NCBI RefSeq assembly: GCF_014200755.1
Contig: NZ_JACHCM010000009.1
Coordinates: forward strand, 36,957-100,956
Direction: 5' to 3'
Length of the DNA stretch: 64,000 nt
Origin: Rhodanobacter sp. ANJX3
Lineage (GTDB): Bacteria > Pseudomonadota > Gammaproteobacteria > Xanthomonadales > Rhodanobacteraceae
The translations under genes and the position numbers were made by a program. Positions 19,087-29,331 of this stretch are shown piece after piece. The notes below the pieces were generated by a model. It did no database searches, was not told the origin of the DNA, and saw only the letters and a list, made by a program, of their open reading frames with translations. How positions within the stretch are numbered: position 1 is the stretch's first letter; each line of letters starts with the position of its first letter.

Positions 19087-22000
19087 GCCTCGGCTCCGCT
19101 GACGATGTCGACAGATTTGAACAGCAGCCTGTGCGATGGATCGAGGACGTCGCACACCGCCTTCGTCGCCGCGACGAAGGCTTGATAAGCCGCGCCTTTT
19201 TCGTCGAAAAGATCCACGCCGCGGCTGATCAGGGCTGCGTAGCCGGGCGCATAGTCGCGCTCGCCCATGCCGGAAAAGTCGTTGCCCTCCCACACGGCGG
19301 CGGCTCTATAGATTCGTTCGTCGGGTGCGCTGAGGGCATAGGCAAGGGCCGTCTTGGGAAAGAACAGCAGGGGCCGACGGTCGGCCGCTTGCGCGAGATC
19401 GATCAAGCGTCGAAGCCCCACGCGCAGTGCGTCCGTGTCGTTGGCGACGATCGGATCGAGCAGGGGGGAATCGACGATCTTGCCGCTGGGTGTGCTCGCC
19501 AATAGAGCGGCTTGCAGAGGCTCGTTCGAGCTCAGCCGCAGCGCGGCCCAGTCGATATACATTGCCAGCGCCTCGCGCAATCCGACGCTGCCGACGGGCT
19601 TGGCGTCGAACAGCAGCAGCCCGCCGTTCGTCGCGTGAAACACGCGGTCGATCGTGCCGGCCAGGCGCACGCCGTCGCCGAGCTCCAGATCGATCGCCTG
19701 CGTCGCAGCCCTGGCCCTGCCGTCTGCGAACTTGTTTCGCGCGTGCCGTAGCATGGGCTGCAGCGATGCGCGCTGCCGCCGATAAGCCTCGGCGCCAATC
19801 GCGCCGCTGGCCAACAGGCCCGAACGCGATAACCAAGCCGGCGGCTCGGCGGACAGTTCGGTAGCGCCTGCGGCCAGCGCATCGAACAGCAGCCGATGTT
19901 CGATGCGCTCGATCCTGACAAGCCCGGTTTCGAGCGGTTCGCGATCGTGCCAGCTGGCGCTTTCCAGCGCCTGCAGGCTGATGCCGTGCCCGCGCAGCAG
20001 GGCGTCTTTCACCGGGTCGCGCCAGTAGCGCTTCAGGGAAGCCAGCGAAACGTCGTGATGGACGACGTCGGAGCTGCTGGCGCGTTCTCGGTCATCCGGA
20101 TTCGCTATGAAGTCGGACATCGGGAGAAAGCGCGGAATACTCGCTGCCGAAGGCGTAGCGAGATAGGCCTCGTCGTAGGAAAATAATCGCGGATCGTGCA
20201 ACGGTCGTCCCTGTGCATCGCGTTCGTAGTAGCGTGCGTCGAACGGCTGCAACGGATGGTGGATGCACCACGGCCGGTCCACGTCCCCGTCGTCGGCGAT
20301 ACCGTGCTGCTCATCCAGAAACTGCAGCAACTCGGCCAGCGGTGCGGCGGGGTTGCGCGGTTTGCCGTCGCGCACGCCTTCGCCGATGTAGCTGATGTGC
20401 AGCATGTCGCGGGCCGACATCGTCGCTTCGAGAAACAGGTAGCGATCCTCGCTGCGCGTATCGCGATCGCCGCGGCGCGGCTGCTGAATGATCTTGTTGA
20501 GGCCGGCATCCTTGCTGGGGCGCGGGAATTCGCCCTCGTTCATGCCGAGCAGGCAAACCACGCGGAAGGGAATCGAGCGCTGCGGCACGAGTCCGCAGAA
20601 GGTCACGCCGCCGAGCAGAAAGGCCTGGCGCTCGGGCACGGCGTCGAGCGCGCCGCCGACTGCTTCGCGTACCACGCTCCACGGCAGCGGCGAGCCGAGA
20701 CCGGTTTCGCTGGCCTGGCTGCCGAGGCTGGCGGCCACGCGTCGCAGCGTGTCGAGCGCGCTGTTTTCCGCTTCATCGCGCATGTCGGCGAGAAACAGTG
20801 CGTCGATGCGTTCCAGTAGCCACTGGCTCCATGCGGCCAGCGAGCGCGTCGAGCCGAAGGCCTGGCGCATGGCGCGCAGTTCGCCGAGGAGACGATCGAG
20901 CTGGCCGATCGCTTCGACCGCGCCGCCGGCAACGCCGTCCAGTGGCAGAATGTCGTCGAGCAGAATGGTGTCCGATATTTGGCCGTCTGGACGGCTATCG
21001 ACTGCGTCGGTCGAAACGTCCGAATCGCGCCCCACGATCAGTCCGGCATACAGGCGGTCCAGCCCGAACTGCCAGGAGTTGGCGTCGGTGGCCGCCGCGC
21101 CCACGTCCGCCTTCATCTCGGCATCCAGCCCCCAGGCTACGTGCGCACGCTGCAGCCAGCGCTCCAGCGCGTCGCGGCTGCCGCGGTCGATGCCAAAGCG
21201 GCGGGCCACGGCGGGCACGTCGAGAAAGTCCATCACCTCGCTGACCGTGAAGCGGCTTTCGGCCAGGTCGAATGCCTGCGTAAAGGCGCTCATCAACGGA
21301 TGCGCCCGCGCCAGCCCGACGTCGGCCAGATGCCAGGGGATATGCCTGGGATCGCTGCGGTACTGCGCCTGCTCACCAAACACGGCGGCGAGATAGGGGG
21401 CATAAGCGCCGATGTCCGGCGCCATCACCACGATGTCGCGATGCTGCAGGCTCGGTTCGTCGGCCAGGGCCCGCAGCAAGGCGTTCTTCAGCACCTCCAG
21501 TTCGCGCAGTCGCGTGTGGCAGGCATGCACGCGCAGGCTGGCGTCGTTGCGCAGGGCTGGCAGCACGTCTTCGGCGCGTTCGCCGCCGTCTATCGCCTCG
21601 CGAATGGATTCGCCCACCAGCTCCGGCTGCAGGCAGCGGATGCTGGACTGCAGCTGCGCCAGCAGCGAGGTTTCGCCGGGCAGCGGTTCGGCCTCGTCCA
21701 GCGCGTCGCGTTCGTCGATGGCGTCGCAGTCGTCCAGGGTCAGGCAGAAATCCTGGGCGATGCGGCCGAGCGCCACCAGCAGCGGATGGCCGACCTCGAA
21801 ATACAGCGCATCCGGATCGTTCTGGCGCTCCAGCAGAAAGCGCTGGCGGCGGAGATAAACCCAGTGCTCGCGGCACGGGTCGGGGAAATACAAATGCACC
21901 GGCCGGTGCAGCGCGCAGGCCTGCAGCGCGGCGAGTACGTCGGGCGGCAGGTGGCTGATGCCGAATACGTGCAGCGGCGTACTGTCGCGGTGGCTCTCTG

Positions 22001-22595
22001 TCTGCAGTGCATCGAGCAATGCGCCGCTGCGTTTGGCGCGATGCGGCCGGTTGATGGTCTGTTGCACCTGCCGCCACAGCGCCGCCTGCCAGTCGCGTGC
22101 GTGCTTGGCGGGGTGCTGCTCGCAGTCGAGAATCCAATCGGGCCGATACGTTAGATATTGGGTGTACAGGCCGGCCAGGTATTCGGCAAGTTGAAAGCCG
22201 CGGCGCGCGGCGTCGTCTCCGGCCAAGTATGCGCTGACTTCGGCGGAGCCCAGCGTCGGCAGCGCCATCAGCAAACGCCAGCGCAGCACGTCGCTACGGT
22301 ACGCGCCGCCGATCAGCGCCTCGTCGCCGAGCGTGCGGCGGGCCACGCGCTCGAACCACTGCCACGGCAGAATCATCTCGATATTCGCCGCGATGCCGTG
22401 ACCGCCATGGGGGCTGGGGCGATGCGCAATGCGGCCCAGCAGCCAGCGCTTCAGGCCCGGATGCGCCACCACCACGGTTTGCGCGGTCAGCGGATGGGGC
22501 GGTCGCTCGGCTTCGAGCAGTTCTGCCAGAGTATCGGCCAGCCGCTCGGTGCGGCTGCCGCGGTGCACGATCAAGTCGCCAGCGTTCGAATTCAT
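19083..22595 (-). CDS. recC: Exodeoxyribonuclease V subunit gamma (RecC)
   Basis: An 1170-residue RecC, the Chi-recognition subunit of RecBCD. It shows the typical N-terminus (IVHRGSRTERLADTLAELL and LPWQWFE), the inactive helicase folds (VHLYFPDPCREHW; CLLGMNEGEFPR), and a C-terminal inactive nuclease-like domain. Length agrees with the E. coli protein (1122 residues). It is the first gene of the minus-strand operon and diverges from the c-di-GMP gene across a 191-bp spacer. Confidence 0.96.
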   Translation of the reverse strand: MNSNAGDLIVHRGSRTERLADTLAELLEAERPPHPLTAQTVVVAHPGLKRWLLGRIAHRPSPHGGHGIAANIEMILPWQWFERVARRTLGDEALIGGAYRSDVLRWRLLMALPTLGSAEVSAYLAGDDAARRGFQLAEYLAGLYTQYLTYRPDWILDCEQHPAKHARDWQAALWRQVQQTINRPHRAKRSGALLDALQTESHRDSTPLHVFGISHLPPDVLAALQACALHRPVHLYFPDPCREHWVYLRRQRFLLERQNDPDALYFEVGHPLLVALGRIAQDFCLTLDDCDAIDERDALDEAEPLPGETSLLAQLQSSIRCLQPELVGESIREAIDGGERAEDVLPALRNDASLRVHACHTRLRELEVLKNALLRALADEPSLQHRDIVVMAPDIGAYAPYLAAVFGEQAQYRSDPRHIPWHLADVGLARAHPLMSAFTQAFDLAESRFTVSEVMDFLDVPAVARRFGIDRGSRDALERWLQRAHVAWGLDAEMKADVGAAATDANSWQFGLDRLYAGLIVGRDSDVSTDAVDSRPDGQISDTILLDDILPLDGVAGGAVEAIGQLDRLLGELRAMRQAFGSTRSLAAWSQWLLERIDALFLADMRDEAENSALDTLRRVAASLGSQASETGLGSPLPWSVVREAVGGALDAVPERQAFLLGGVTFCGLVPQRSIPFRVVCLLGMNEGEFPRPSKDAGLNKIIQQPRRGDRDTRSEDRYLFLEATMSARDMLHISYIGEGVRDGKPRNPAAPLAELLQFLDEQHGIADDGDVDRPWCIHHPLQPFDARYYERDAQGRPLHDPRLFSYDEAYLATPSAASIPRFLPMSDFIANPDDRERASSSDVVHHDVSLASLKRYWRDPVKDALLRGHGISLQALESASWHDREPLETGLVRIERIEHRLLFDALAAGATELSAEPPAWLSRSGLLASGAIGAEAYRRQRASLQPMLRHARNKFADGRARAATQAIDLELGDGVRLAGTIDRVFHATNGGLLLFDAKPVGSVGLREALAMYIDWAALRLSSNEPLQAALLASTPSGKIVDSPLLDPIVANDTDALRVGLRRLIDLAQAADRRPLLFFPKTALAYALSAPDERIYRAAAVWEGNDFSGMGERDYAPGYAALISRGVDLFDEKGAAYQAFVAATKAVCDVLDPSHRLLFKSVDIVSGAEA

Positions 22596-22786
22596 CCGGG
22601 AAGACTAAGGTATCTCGGTCTCAATCGGCGATATGCGGGCAAGTGTCGGTCGCTTCTCGCGTATCCACCCGCTGCGACGCAGGCAGCGCCCGGGGCCTAG
22701 GCCGGGGCCGTATTCACGAGGCCGCCACTGACGTTCGCGGCACGATTCAGGCACGATGGGCTTATACGTGGTTTCGGGGATGGGCG

Positions 22787-25700
22787 ATGTCGAGTCTGGA
22801 ACAGGCACGGGGCGAACTGCGCGAGCGCTTTTATCAAAGCGTGGCGGAGACCCTGACACTGTTGCATACCGCACCCGGTTACGACCGTCGCCTGGCGATG
22901 GTCGAAATCGCCCGTATTCTTTCCTCGATCATCGACCTGCCTCTGGTATGGGTCGGGCGGCGTGAGCCGAATCGCTCCGACATCGACATTGTGGCCGCAG
23001 CGGGGCCGGCGGTCGATTACGTGGATACGTTGCGACTCAGCATCGACGAACAAGATCCCGGAGGCCAGGGGCCGACCGGCAGGACGTATCGCCTTGGCGG
23101 TGCCCGCATCACGTCCATCGATGATCCGGCCTTTGCGCCGTGGCGCGAGGTAGCCAGTCGATACCACTTCGGTTCGGTCATCGTGGCAGTGTCGAGCACA
23201 CGCGACGGCGGCCAGATCAGTCTTTCCGCGTACGCGCGCAACGACGGTCCGGCGTTGAACGAGGAGCTGCTGGACTGGGCGCAGCGGCTGGTCGAGGAGC
23301 TGGCGCGTTTCTGGGATCACCAGGCCCTGCTCGAGCGCAATATGCGCATGAGCCGCTACCGCGATGCGCAGCGTACGATCCAGCGTGCGCTGCTGGATCA
23401 GCCCGATCCGGATGCGGTGTACCGCACGCTGGCACACGCGCTGGCCGAGATCGCCGGTGCCGCCGCAGTGGATGTGTATGCCGCCGAAGAGGGAAAGGAC
23501 ACACTGCAACGCGTGGCCTTGGTCGGGCCGATGGCCGAGGCGATGCGCACGCTGCCGCTGCCGGATCGCTACAGCGACGATCCCGATGCGCCGTCGCGCA
23601 CGCGCGTGTTCATGCACGGCCAGCCGGTCGTGCTGATTCGCCCCTCCGACTATCCCGGCGCGTCCCAGCCCTGGCGCGAGTCCCCGCTTTCGCAGACCGG
23701 CGCGATCGGCTGCTGGCCGGTGTTGGCGGCATCGGGCGGCCACGGCAAGCCCGTACCGGTGGCGGTTATCGCCCTGGTCACCGTGGAGGCCGATGCGTTT
23801 GACGAGGAGATGCGCCGGCTGCTGGACGAAATTGCCGACGCCGCAGGCCTGGCCCTTCGCCAGCACAGCCAGCGACGCTCGCTGTTTCTGGAGCAGCAGC
23901 GACAGACCTATCTGGCCCTGCATGACGCGCTCACCGGTTTGCCCAATCGCCGCGCGTTGGATCTGCGTCTGGAAAAAGTGCTGGACAAGGCAAAGCGCGA
24001 GGTCAACCTGGTGGCGCTCGGCATGCTCGATATGGACGACCTGAAGCCGATCAACGACCGCTATGGCCATGCCATGGGCGACCGCATCCTGGTCGGCATT
24101 GCCGCGCGCCTGCGTCATGCTCTGCGCAACGAGAATTATGTGGCGCGCCTGGGCGGCGACGAGTTCGTGCTGCTGTTCGACCAGCTCGAATCTGAGCAGG
24201 ATCTGGACACCTTGCTCGACCGCGTGGGCGACGCGCTACAGCAGCCCATGGTGATCGATGGCAATACTTTTCAGCTGTCGGCCAGCCTGGGCATTGCGCT
24301 GTTTCCCGTGCATGCCGATGCCAACGGCGAGCAGCTGCTGCGGCGTGCCGATCAGGCGATGTACCAGGTCAAGGCGCACAAGCGCAAACGCAGCCGCTGG
24401 TGGTCGTTGCCGACCTCACTCTCACCGGAGCGCATGAGCGGGCTGTCGGCCGAGCTCGATGCGCACGGCATAGCGCCCTACGGCGCGGCGGCGGCGAGGC
24501 TGCTGAAGAACGGCTTCGACGCCATAGATGAGAAGCTGCCGCGCGCGCTGGAGAACTACTATGCCGAACTGCAGCTGCATGAGGGCGTGGCCGGACTTAT
24601 CAGCGTGCTGCCCGAAGACGGTGTCAGCGAGTTCAAGCGGCGCGTGGCCGATCACGTGCGCATGCTCTTTCAGCCCGAGCTGGAGTGGGAGGCGCACCGT
24701 GCGTACGCCATGCGCGCCGGCCTGATCTACGCCGCGTGCGGCACGGAGGAAGTGTGGCAGTTGGAAGTGATCGACCGGCTGCGCGAGGTGCTGGCTTCTA
24801 CGCTTGGCGGCGGAGTGGAGCGCGATGCACGACCGCTTAGCATCGTGCTGCAGCGGCTCGGGCTGGAGCGCCAGTGGCAGCTGGAAAGCATGCGCACCTT
24901 GCAGCGTCGCCGCGTTGCCGTGCTGGCCAAGCTTAACGCGCTGGCATGGTCGGCGGAGAGTTATCTCGATCTGATCGAGGGTGTGGTGCATACGCTGGCC
25001 GCGCACGAGGAGGTTCTGGCCAGTGCGGTGGGACGGCCGGATGCGGCCGGCAAACTCATCTACGAGGCAGTGTCCGGTGAGGTGTTCGCGTGCTATCTGC
25101 GCGCGCTGGAGAGCGGTGAGGTGGCGCCGATTCTGATCAGCGCAGACCGCCCCGAAGGCAACGGCCCCAGCGGTCGGGCATGGCGAACTGCTACCGTACA
25201 GCGCTGCGCGCATTACGCCACCGATCCCAGCATGACGAGCTGGCGCGATCTGGCGGTGACGATGGGGCTGATTTCCAGCGTCGCCATACCGCTCTGTCCG
25301 TCGCCGCGGACCCCTGCGGCAGTACTGACGATCTACGGCGCTTTTCCGGGCGGCTTTCAGAGCGAGGATCAGCAGGCCTTTGTCGAGCAGATCAAGACCG
25401 TGCTCGACCTGGCCCTGTCGCGCCTGGCGCCGCCGCGACCCGGCGCCGAGCTGCTGCCATTTTTCATGCGCGAGCGCTGGCGCGGCCTGATCGCCACCGA
25501 CGCGATGCAGATGCATTATCAGCCGGTGGTGCGGATGGCCGACGGCTACATCACCGAGCTGGAGGCGCTGGCGCGGCTTCGCGACGTTGACGGCACGCTG
25601 CTGCTGCCGGCGCGGTTTCTTCCCGCGCTCGGCGAGGTCGAGCTGATCCAGCTGTTCGGTCAGGGCCTGACCCAGGCCACCGCGTGCCGCCAGCGCTTGG

Positions 25701-26557
25701 CTGGGCTCGGCTTTACGCTGGATATTTCGGTCAATATCCCGGCGGTTGCGGTCGAGGATTCGCGCTATGTCGATATGGCGGCTGCCGTGCTGTCCGCCTC
25801 CAGCTGTCCGCCCGCGGCGGTGCTGCTGGAAATACTGGAGTCGCCCATCGGCACCGGCGATTCCGCGCCGCGCGTGCTCAACGGTATGAAGGCGCTGAAA
25901 GCGCTCGGCGTGCGTCTGGTCGAGGACGATCTCGGCGCCGGCTACAGCTCGTTGGTTCGACTGCGGCAGTGGCCGTTCGACCGGGTCAAGATCGATCAGG
26001 CGCTGGTCCGGCAGGTAGCCGACGATCCACTGCGCACGCTGCGCTTTATTCGCCAGCTGATCCGGCTTGGCCACGATCTCGATCTCGAAGTGGTGGTCGA
26101 GGGGCTGGAGACCATCGGGCTGATCGAGGCGGCGATGATTCTAGGCGCCGATCTGGGGCAGGGCTATGCGCTGGCTCGGCCCATGCCGGTCGATCGCCTG
26201 CAGGACTGGCTGGCCGGTTCGCACACCGCAGCGGACGCGAACCTCCCGATCACCGCGCTCGGTGCGCTCGCCTCTGCCTTGTTCTGGGAAGAACGCCTCA
26301 CGGCGCTACCGTCTCACCCGACGTTCTGGACATCGCACGCCGAAGCCAGCTGCGCGCTGGTCAACTATCTGGAGTTCGGCGAAGGCGTATCGCCCCGTCT
26401 CGTCGATGCCCATACCGCGATGCACAAAGCCTGCGTCAATGGCCCCACCGACTCGGCGTATCGCAAGGTCCGCAGCGAATTCATCGATCTCCTGGTCGAG
26501 CACGTCAAGGCGGAGGAAGAGCGGCAGGATCGGGCAACGCCGCTTGTGTCGGCTTAG
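22787..26557 (+). CDS. Multidomain c-di-GMP protein: GAF-GAF-GGDEF-globin-like-GAF-EAL-CZB-like
   Basis: A 1256-residue cytoplasmic protein. Order by residue: GAF about 30-180; a second GAF about 205-365; GGDEF about 380-540 with intact GGDEF at 456-460, hence a likely active diguanylate cyclase; a helical region about 550-720 resembling globin-coupled sensor globins, with candidate proximal His623 (ADHVRML); a third GAF about 750-890; EAL about 893-1140 with EAL at 926-928, DDLGAGYSS, VKID and VVVEGLET, so probably an active phosphodiesterase; and a C-terminal helical domain with C-x-L-x-x-Y plus H-x3-H, weakly like zinc-binding CZB domains. ATG 22787 was chosen over an upstream open frame whose extra residues look non-conserved. 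The globin and CZB calls are inference from patterns. Confidence 0.85.
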   Translation: MSSLEQARGELRERFYQSVAETLTLLHTAPGYDRRLAMVEIARILSSIIDLPLVWVGRREPNRSDIDIVAAAGPAVDYVDTLRLSIDEQDPGGQGPTGRTYRLGGARITSIDDPAFAPWREVASRYHFGSVIVAVSSTRDGGQISLSAYARNDGPALNEELLDWAQRLVEELARFWDHQALLERNMRMSRYRDAQRTIQRALLDQPDPDAVYRTLAHALAEIAGAAAVDVYAAEEGKDTLQRVALVGPMAEAMRTLPLPDRYSDDPDAPSRTRVFMHGQPVVLIRPSDYPGASQPWRESPLSQTGAIGCWPVLAASGGHGKPVPVAVIALVTVEADAFDEEMRRLLDEIADAAGLALRQHSQRRSLFLEQQRQTYLALHDALTGLPNRRALDLRLEKVLDKAKREVNLVALGMLDMDDLKPINDRYGHAMGDRILVGIAARLRHALRNENYVARLGGDEFVLLFDQLESEQDLDTLLDRVGDALQQPMVIDGNTFQLSASLGIALFPVHADANGEQLLRRADQAMYQVKAHKRKRSRWWSLPTSLSPERMSGLSAELDAHGIAPYGAAAARLLKNGFDAIDEKLPRALENYYAELQLHEGVAGLISVLPEDGVSEFKRRVADHVRMLFQPELEWEAHRAYAMRAGLIYAACGTEEVWQLEVIDRLREVLASTLGGGVERDARPLSIVLQRLGLERQWQLESMRTLQRRRVAVLAKLNALAWSAESYLDLIEGVVHTLAAHEEVLASAVGRPDAAGKLIYEAVSGEVFACYLRALESGEVAPILISADRPEGNGPSGRAWRTATVQRCAHYATDPSMTSWRDLAVTMGLISSVAIPLCPSPRTPAAVLTIYGAFPGGFQSEDQQAFVEQIKTVLDLALSRLAPPRPGAELLPFFMRERWRGLIATDAMQMHYQPVVRMADGYITELEALARLRDVDGTLLLPARFLPALGEVELIQLFGQGLTQATACRQRLAGLGFTLDISVNIPAVAVEDSRYVDMAAAVLSASSCPPAAVLLEILESPIGTGDSAPRVLNGMKALKALGVRLVEDDLGAGYSSLVRLRQWPFDRVKIDQALVRQVADDPLRTLRFIRQLIRLGHDLDLEVVVEGLETIGLIEAAMILGADLGQGYALARPMPVDRLQDWLAGSHTAADANLPITALGALASALFWEERLTALPSHPTFWTSHAEASCALVNYLEFGEGVSPRLVDAHTAMHKACVNGPTDSAYRKVRSEFIDLLVEHVKAEEERQDRATPLVSA

Positions 26558-26709
26558 CGAGCCGGTTCAGCGGTTTGTGCCCGGCTACCACGCGAAGACT
26601 TTGAACAGGCTCTTACAGAAAATACCGGCTTCCGCGGAGTTGAGCCCTACGATGTGCCATGCCAAGGCTTCGCGACCTCGGCATGGCCTAACGCTACAAC
26701 GGCCGTGCC

Positions 26710-27606
26710 TCAGGCCTTGTCGACAGACGCCTCGTAGATCTCGTCGATGGCTTCGGCCAGCGCGGCGTCGAACTCGCTGTCGCTCATGGACTTCTTCAGA
26801 TCGTTGATCAGCGCACGTGAGAAGCTGGCGATCATGCCGTGGTTCTCGGCGAGTTTCTGGCAGGCTTCGCTGCGCGAATAGCCGCCGGAGAGCGCCACCA
26901 CGCGAACCACCCGCGGATGCTCGATCAGCGGACGATAAAAATCCGGCACGCTCGGTATCGTCAGCTTGAGCATGACGCGACTGCTTTCCGGCAGTGCATC
27001 CAGGCCCTTCAACAGTTCCTCGCGCAGGATCGACTCCGCGCCCGCCTTGTCCGGGCTCTTGATCGAGACCTCCGGTTCGAGGATCGGCACGAGGCCGTGC
27101 GCCACGATCTGCTGGCCGATCTCGAATTGCTGTTTCGCAATGGCCGCGATGCCTTCCTTCGATGCGAGGTTGATCACCGAGCGCATCTTGGTGCCGAAGA
27201 TGCCCAGCTTCACCGCGCGCGCCAGCAGGTCGTCCAGCCCGGGGATCGGCTTCATCAGCTGCACGCCATCGGCTTCGGTCTCCAGCCCCTTGTCGACCTT
27301 GAGAAACGGTACGACGCCGCGGTCTTCCCACAGGAACATCGGCACCGGCTTGTTCTCGGCCTGACCGTCCATGGTGGCTTCAAACAGAATCGCGCCGATG
27401 ATCTTGTCACCGGTAAACGCCGGCGCGGTCATGATGCGTACCCGCATGGCGTGCATCAGCTGGAACATCTCGGTGTCGCCGCTGTACTCGCTATCGGCGA
27501 TCCCGTAATGCCGCAAGGCGCCCGGCGTCGACCCGCCGCTCTGGTCTAGCGCTGCAAAAAATCCCCGCTTCTCAGCAATCTGTTTCAACATCTTTTCATG
27601 GGCCAC
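26710..27606 (-). CDS. fda: Class I fructose-bisphosphate aldolase
   Basis: A 298-residue class I (Schiff-base) aldolase that interconverts fructose 1,6-bisphosphate with DHAP and glyceraldehyde 3-phosphate. It closely resembles the short Staphylococcus Fda type: FAALDQSGGSTPGAL, PFLKVDKGL, IFGTKMRS, IEPEV-like LEPEVSIKSPDKAGAE, VMLKLTIPS and VALSGGYSR. The start is GTG 27606 with AAAGGAG 8 nt upstream; an in-frame TTG upstream overlaps that Shine-Dalgarno and is rejected. Monocistronic, facing the c-di-GMP gene. Confidence 0.93.
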   Translation of the reverse strand: MAHEKMLKQIAEKRGFFAALDQSGGSTPGALRHYGIADSEYSGDTEMFQLMHAMRVRIMTAPAFTGDKIIGAILFEATMDGQAENKPVPMFLWEDRGVVPFLKVDKGLETEADGVQLMKPIPGLDDLLARAVKLGIFGTKMRSVINLASKEGIAAIAKQQFEIGQQIVAHGLVPILEPEVSIKSPDKAGAESILREELLKGLDALPESSRVMLKLTIPSVPDFYRPLIEHPRVVRVVALSGGYSRSEACQKLAENHGMIASFSRALINDLKKSMSDSEFDAALAEAIDEIYEASVDKA

Positions 27607-28648
27607 GGATAGTTCTCCTTTCAAGACACAGCAATCGATGCGTAATACATCCAGCTTGTGCAGGTATCACACCTGCCGGTGAAGATACGATCTGGACGAT
27701 CACTGACCCTTTAAGTCCGCTGTGGAGCAGGTGGGTTCAACCGGTGACGGAGAGAGCATTGATCGCCTCCAGTCGTGCAGATCTTCCGATCACAAAACGT
27801 CATGCTCTCATACATCAGTCCAATACAGTTCGAGCAGCACAGGCAACGGTGTCCATGACACCGACAGCTGTCCTGTTCCGAAGTCTTTGAAGATGCATCA
27901 GCATACCGATAGAAAGCGTATCGTTCCTGAAGTAGTTCAACGCTTTCAAGTCCAGCCTAAGGGTGCTGTTATGCTGGATGAGTCGTGTGAGTGACCAGGC
28001 CATGCGCAGCAAATAGCGAATGATGCGGCACGTGCTCAATGGTTTTGCTGGTGGCGGACTCTAAAGATGCATGGAGTTCTCACAGGGAGAAAACCAGAGC
28101 TTGCGTTTGTTTGGAGAGGACTCTCTTTTCGTCTCGATATAGATCTTTCGCAGTTGTCGTCTTGATCCGCACAGCTTTATCGAAACTCCAAAAAGCATGC
28201 CGTATGCAAAAAGTACAGATTTGAGCGTGTTTCGTAATTATGTGCGATTTACTTCGCAAGTAATTACATGTTTGCGCGGTCGAGGGCACCGCGATGTATG
28301 ATCAGATCGTAAATAAGCGTTGCCGCAGCAATTGCGGTGACGCGTGCCCGATAGGGATAGGCAACAGGAAGTCTTCGCTACAAGGAACGTAATAGATGAC
28401 CGCTAGTCTCCCTGAATCATGGTCCGCGCCGCCTCTGAGCGACAGCGCACGATGCTTTTCTTTGGTTGACGAAGACCTCTCTCAATTGCAAAAACCTGGA
28501 CATAACGCTCGAAACTTTAGACGCGTTTTTCCCAGCCGAATCTTCTTCGTAAGGCGAGAGCAAAACGGCCTCCTTTTTTCGCTTGAAGAAGCGAGGTTGC
28601 ATCTAGCTGCCTTGTCTGCGCATCCCATATTAAGAATTCAGGGGAGCC
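27607..28648. other. Long intergenic region, no supported gene
   Basis: About 1 kb between the aldolase and the lipoprotein gene, with lower GC than the core. Short open frames exist on both strands (for example 27722-27994 and 28396-28671 on plus), but none has a recognisable domain. The second has a passable Shine-Dalgarno (aagga) and could be a small gene of unknown function. The right part probably holds the promoter for the accessory island. Confidence 0.5.
28234..28267. repeat. Imperfect inverted repeat, possible regulator site
   Basis: Arms 28234-28246 (gtaattatgtgcg) and 28255-28267 (cgcaagtaattac) match at 11 of 13 positions around an 8-nt loop. No T tract follows, so an operator or RNA structure is likelier than a terminator. 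Confidence 0.3.
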
Positions 28649-29254
28649 ATGCAAATTTCATTGTTCACTGAGGTAATTGGTGACCTAGCCAAACCTCTTC
28701 ATGCCGCGTCACGAAGTTGGCTTATGCCCTTGCTCTTCGGTTTTGCGTGCACCTTGCAGGGCTGCAGTGACCCGCCCGCACCAACACCCACTCCGAATCC
28801 ACATCCTACACAGATCCTGAAATTGAAGATCAGCGTGGAGAAGGGATCGGACGTGAATCGAGTCGAAGTCCAGTCGCTTTGGGTTGTTAGCAATCTAGGT
28901 TGTGCACCCGTGATCTGGCCTGCAGGCAATACCAGGGTAAAACAGGTACAAGTGGCAGAACACGTAGAAAAAATCGGTGACAGTTACGTCGTGACTATTT
29001 TCAGGGATCGCTTCCTACTCGATAAATGCCGCTGGGTGGGAGGCGCCGCAGGCATAAGGTTTTTCAACGGCGATCAGCCCCTTTCATCAGTTGGTGTGAA
29101 TGATGAGGTTTTAAGCGGTAAGCGGACCTTAGAGATGACATGCCTAACAAAGCCATTCGTCGAGGTCGGTACATGCGGCTTAAGGGAGGAGGAGTCGTTT
29201 TACAAGAGCGAAGACAAGCACGCCTTTAATATTACCGTGGAGTTGATGAAATGA
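28649..29254 (+). CDS. Putative lipoprotein upstream of the RTX gene, function unknown
   Basis: A 201-residue protein with a hydrophobic segment (WLMPLLFGFACTL) ending in lipobox L-Q-G-C39, then a Pro/Thr linker (PPAPTPTPNPHP). The soluble part has paired cysteines (C in NLGCAP, DKCRW, MTCLT, GTCGL), suggesting a disulphide-bonded periplasmic or surface domain. The ATG at 28649 follows a strong AGGGGAG Shine-Dalgarno but gives a long n-region; ATG 28724 is an alternative. I do not recognise the family. As the first gene of a tight run ending in the lysozyme-like RTX gene, it may be an accessory or immunity lipoprotein (inference). Confidence 0.75.
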   Translation: MQISLFTEVIGDLAKPLHAASRSWLMPLLFGFACTLQGCSDPPAPTPTPNPHPTQILKLKISVEKGSDVNRVEVQSLWVVSNLGCAPVIWPAGNTRVKQVQVAEHVEKIGDSYVVTIFRDRFLLDKCRWVGGAAGIRFFNGDQPLSSVGVNDEVLSGKRTLEMTCLTKPFVEVGTCGLREEESFYKSEDKHAFNITVELMK

Positions 29255-29331
29255 ATCATCCGATAAATGGACTTGATGGTCTTGATGCACTTCTTAACGG
29301 CGATGAGGACCGAACGGCATGCATTATTTAA
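29251..29331 (+). CDS. Very small coupled open frame (26 residues)
   Basis: ATG 29251 overlaps the lipoprotein stop as ATGA and encodes 26 residues (MNHPINGLDGLD...), ending inside the start of the next gene. Its arrangement suggests translational coupling between neighbours rather than a confirmed peptide. Confidence 0.3.
   Translation: MNHPINGLDGLDALLNGDEDRTACII

Noticed and set aside
24422..26074. Minus-strand open frame of about 550 codons opposite the GGDEF/EAL gene
   Set aside because: The plus-strand frame has clear GGDEF and EAL motifs. The antisense frame shows only biased composition.
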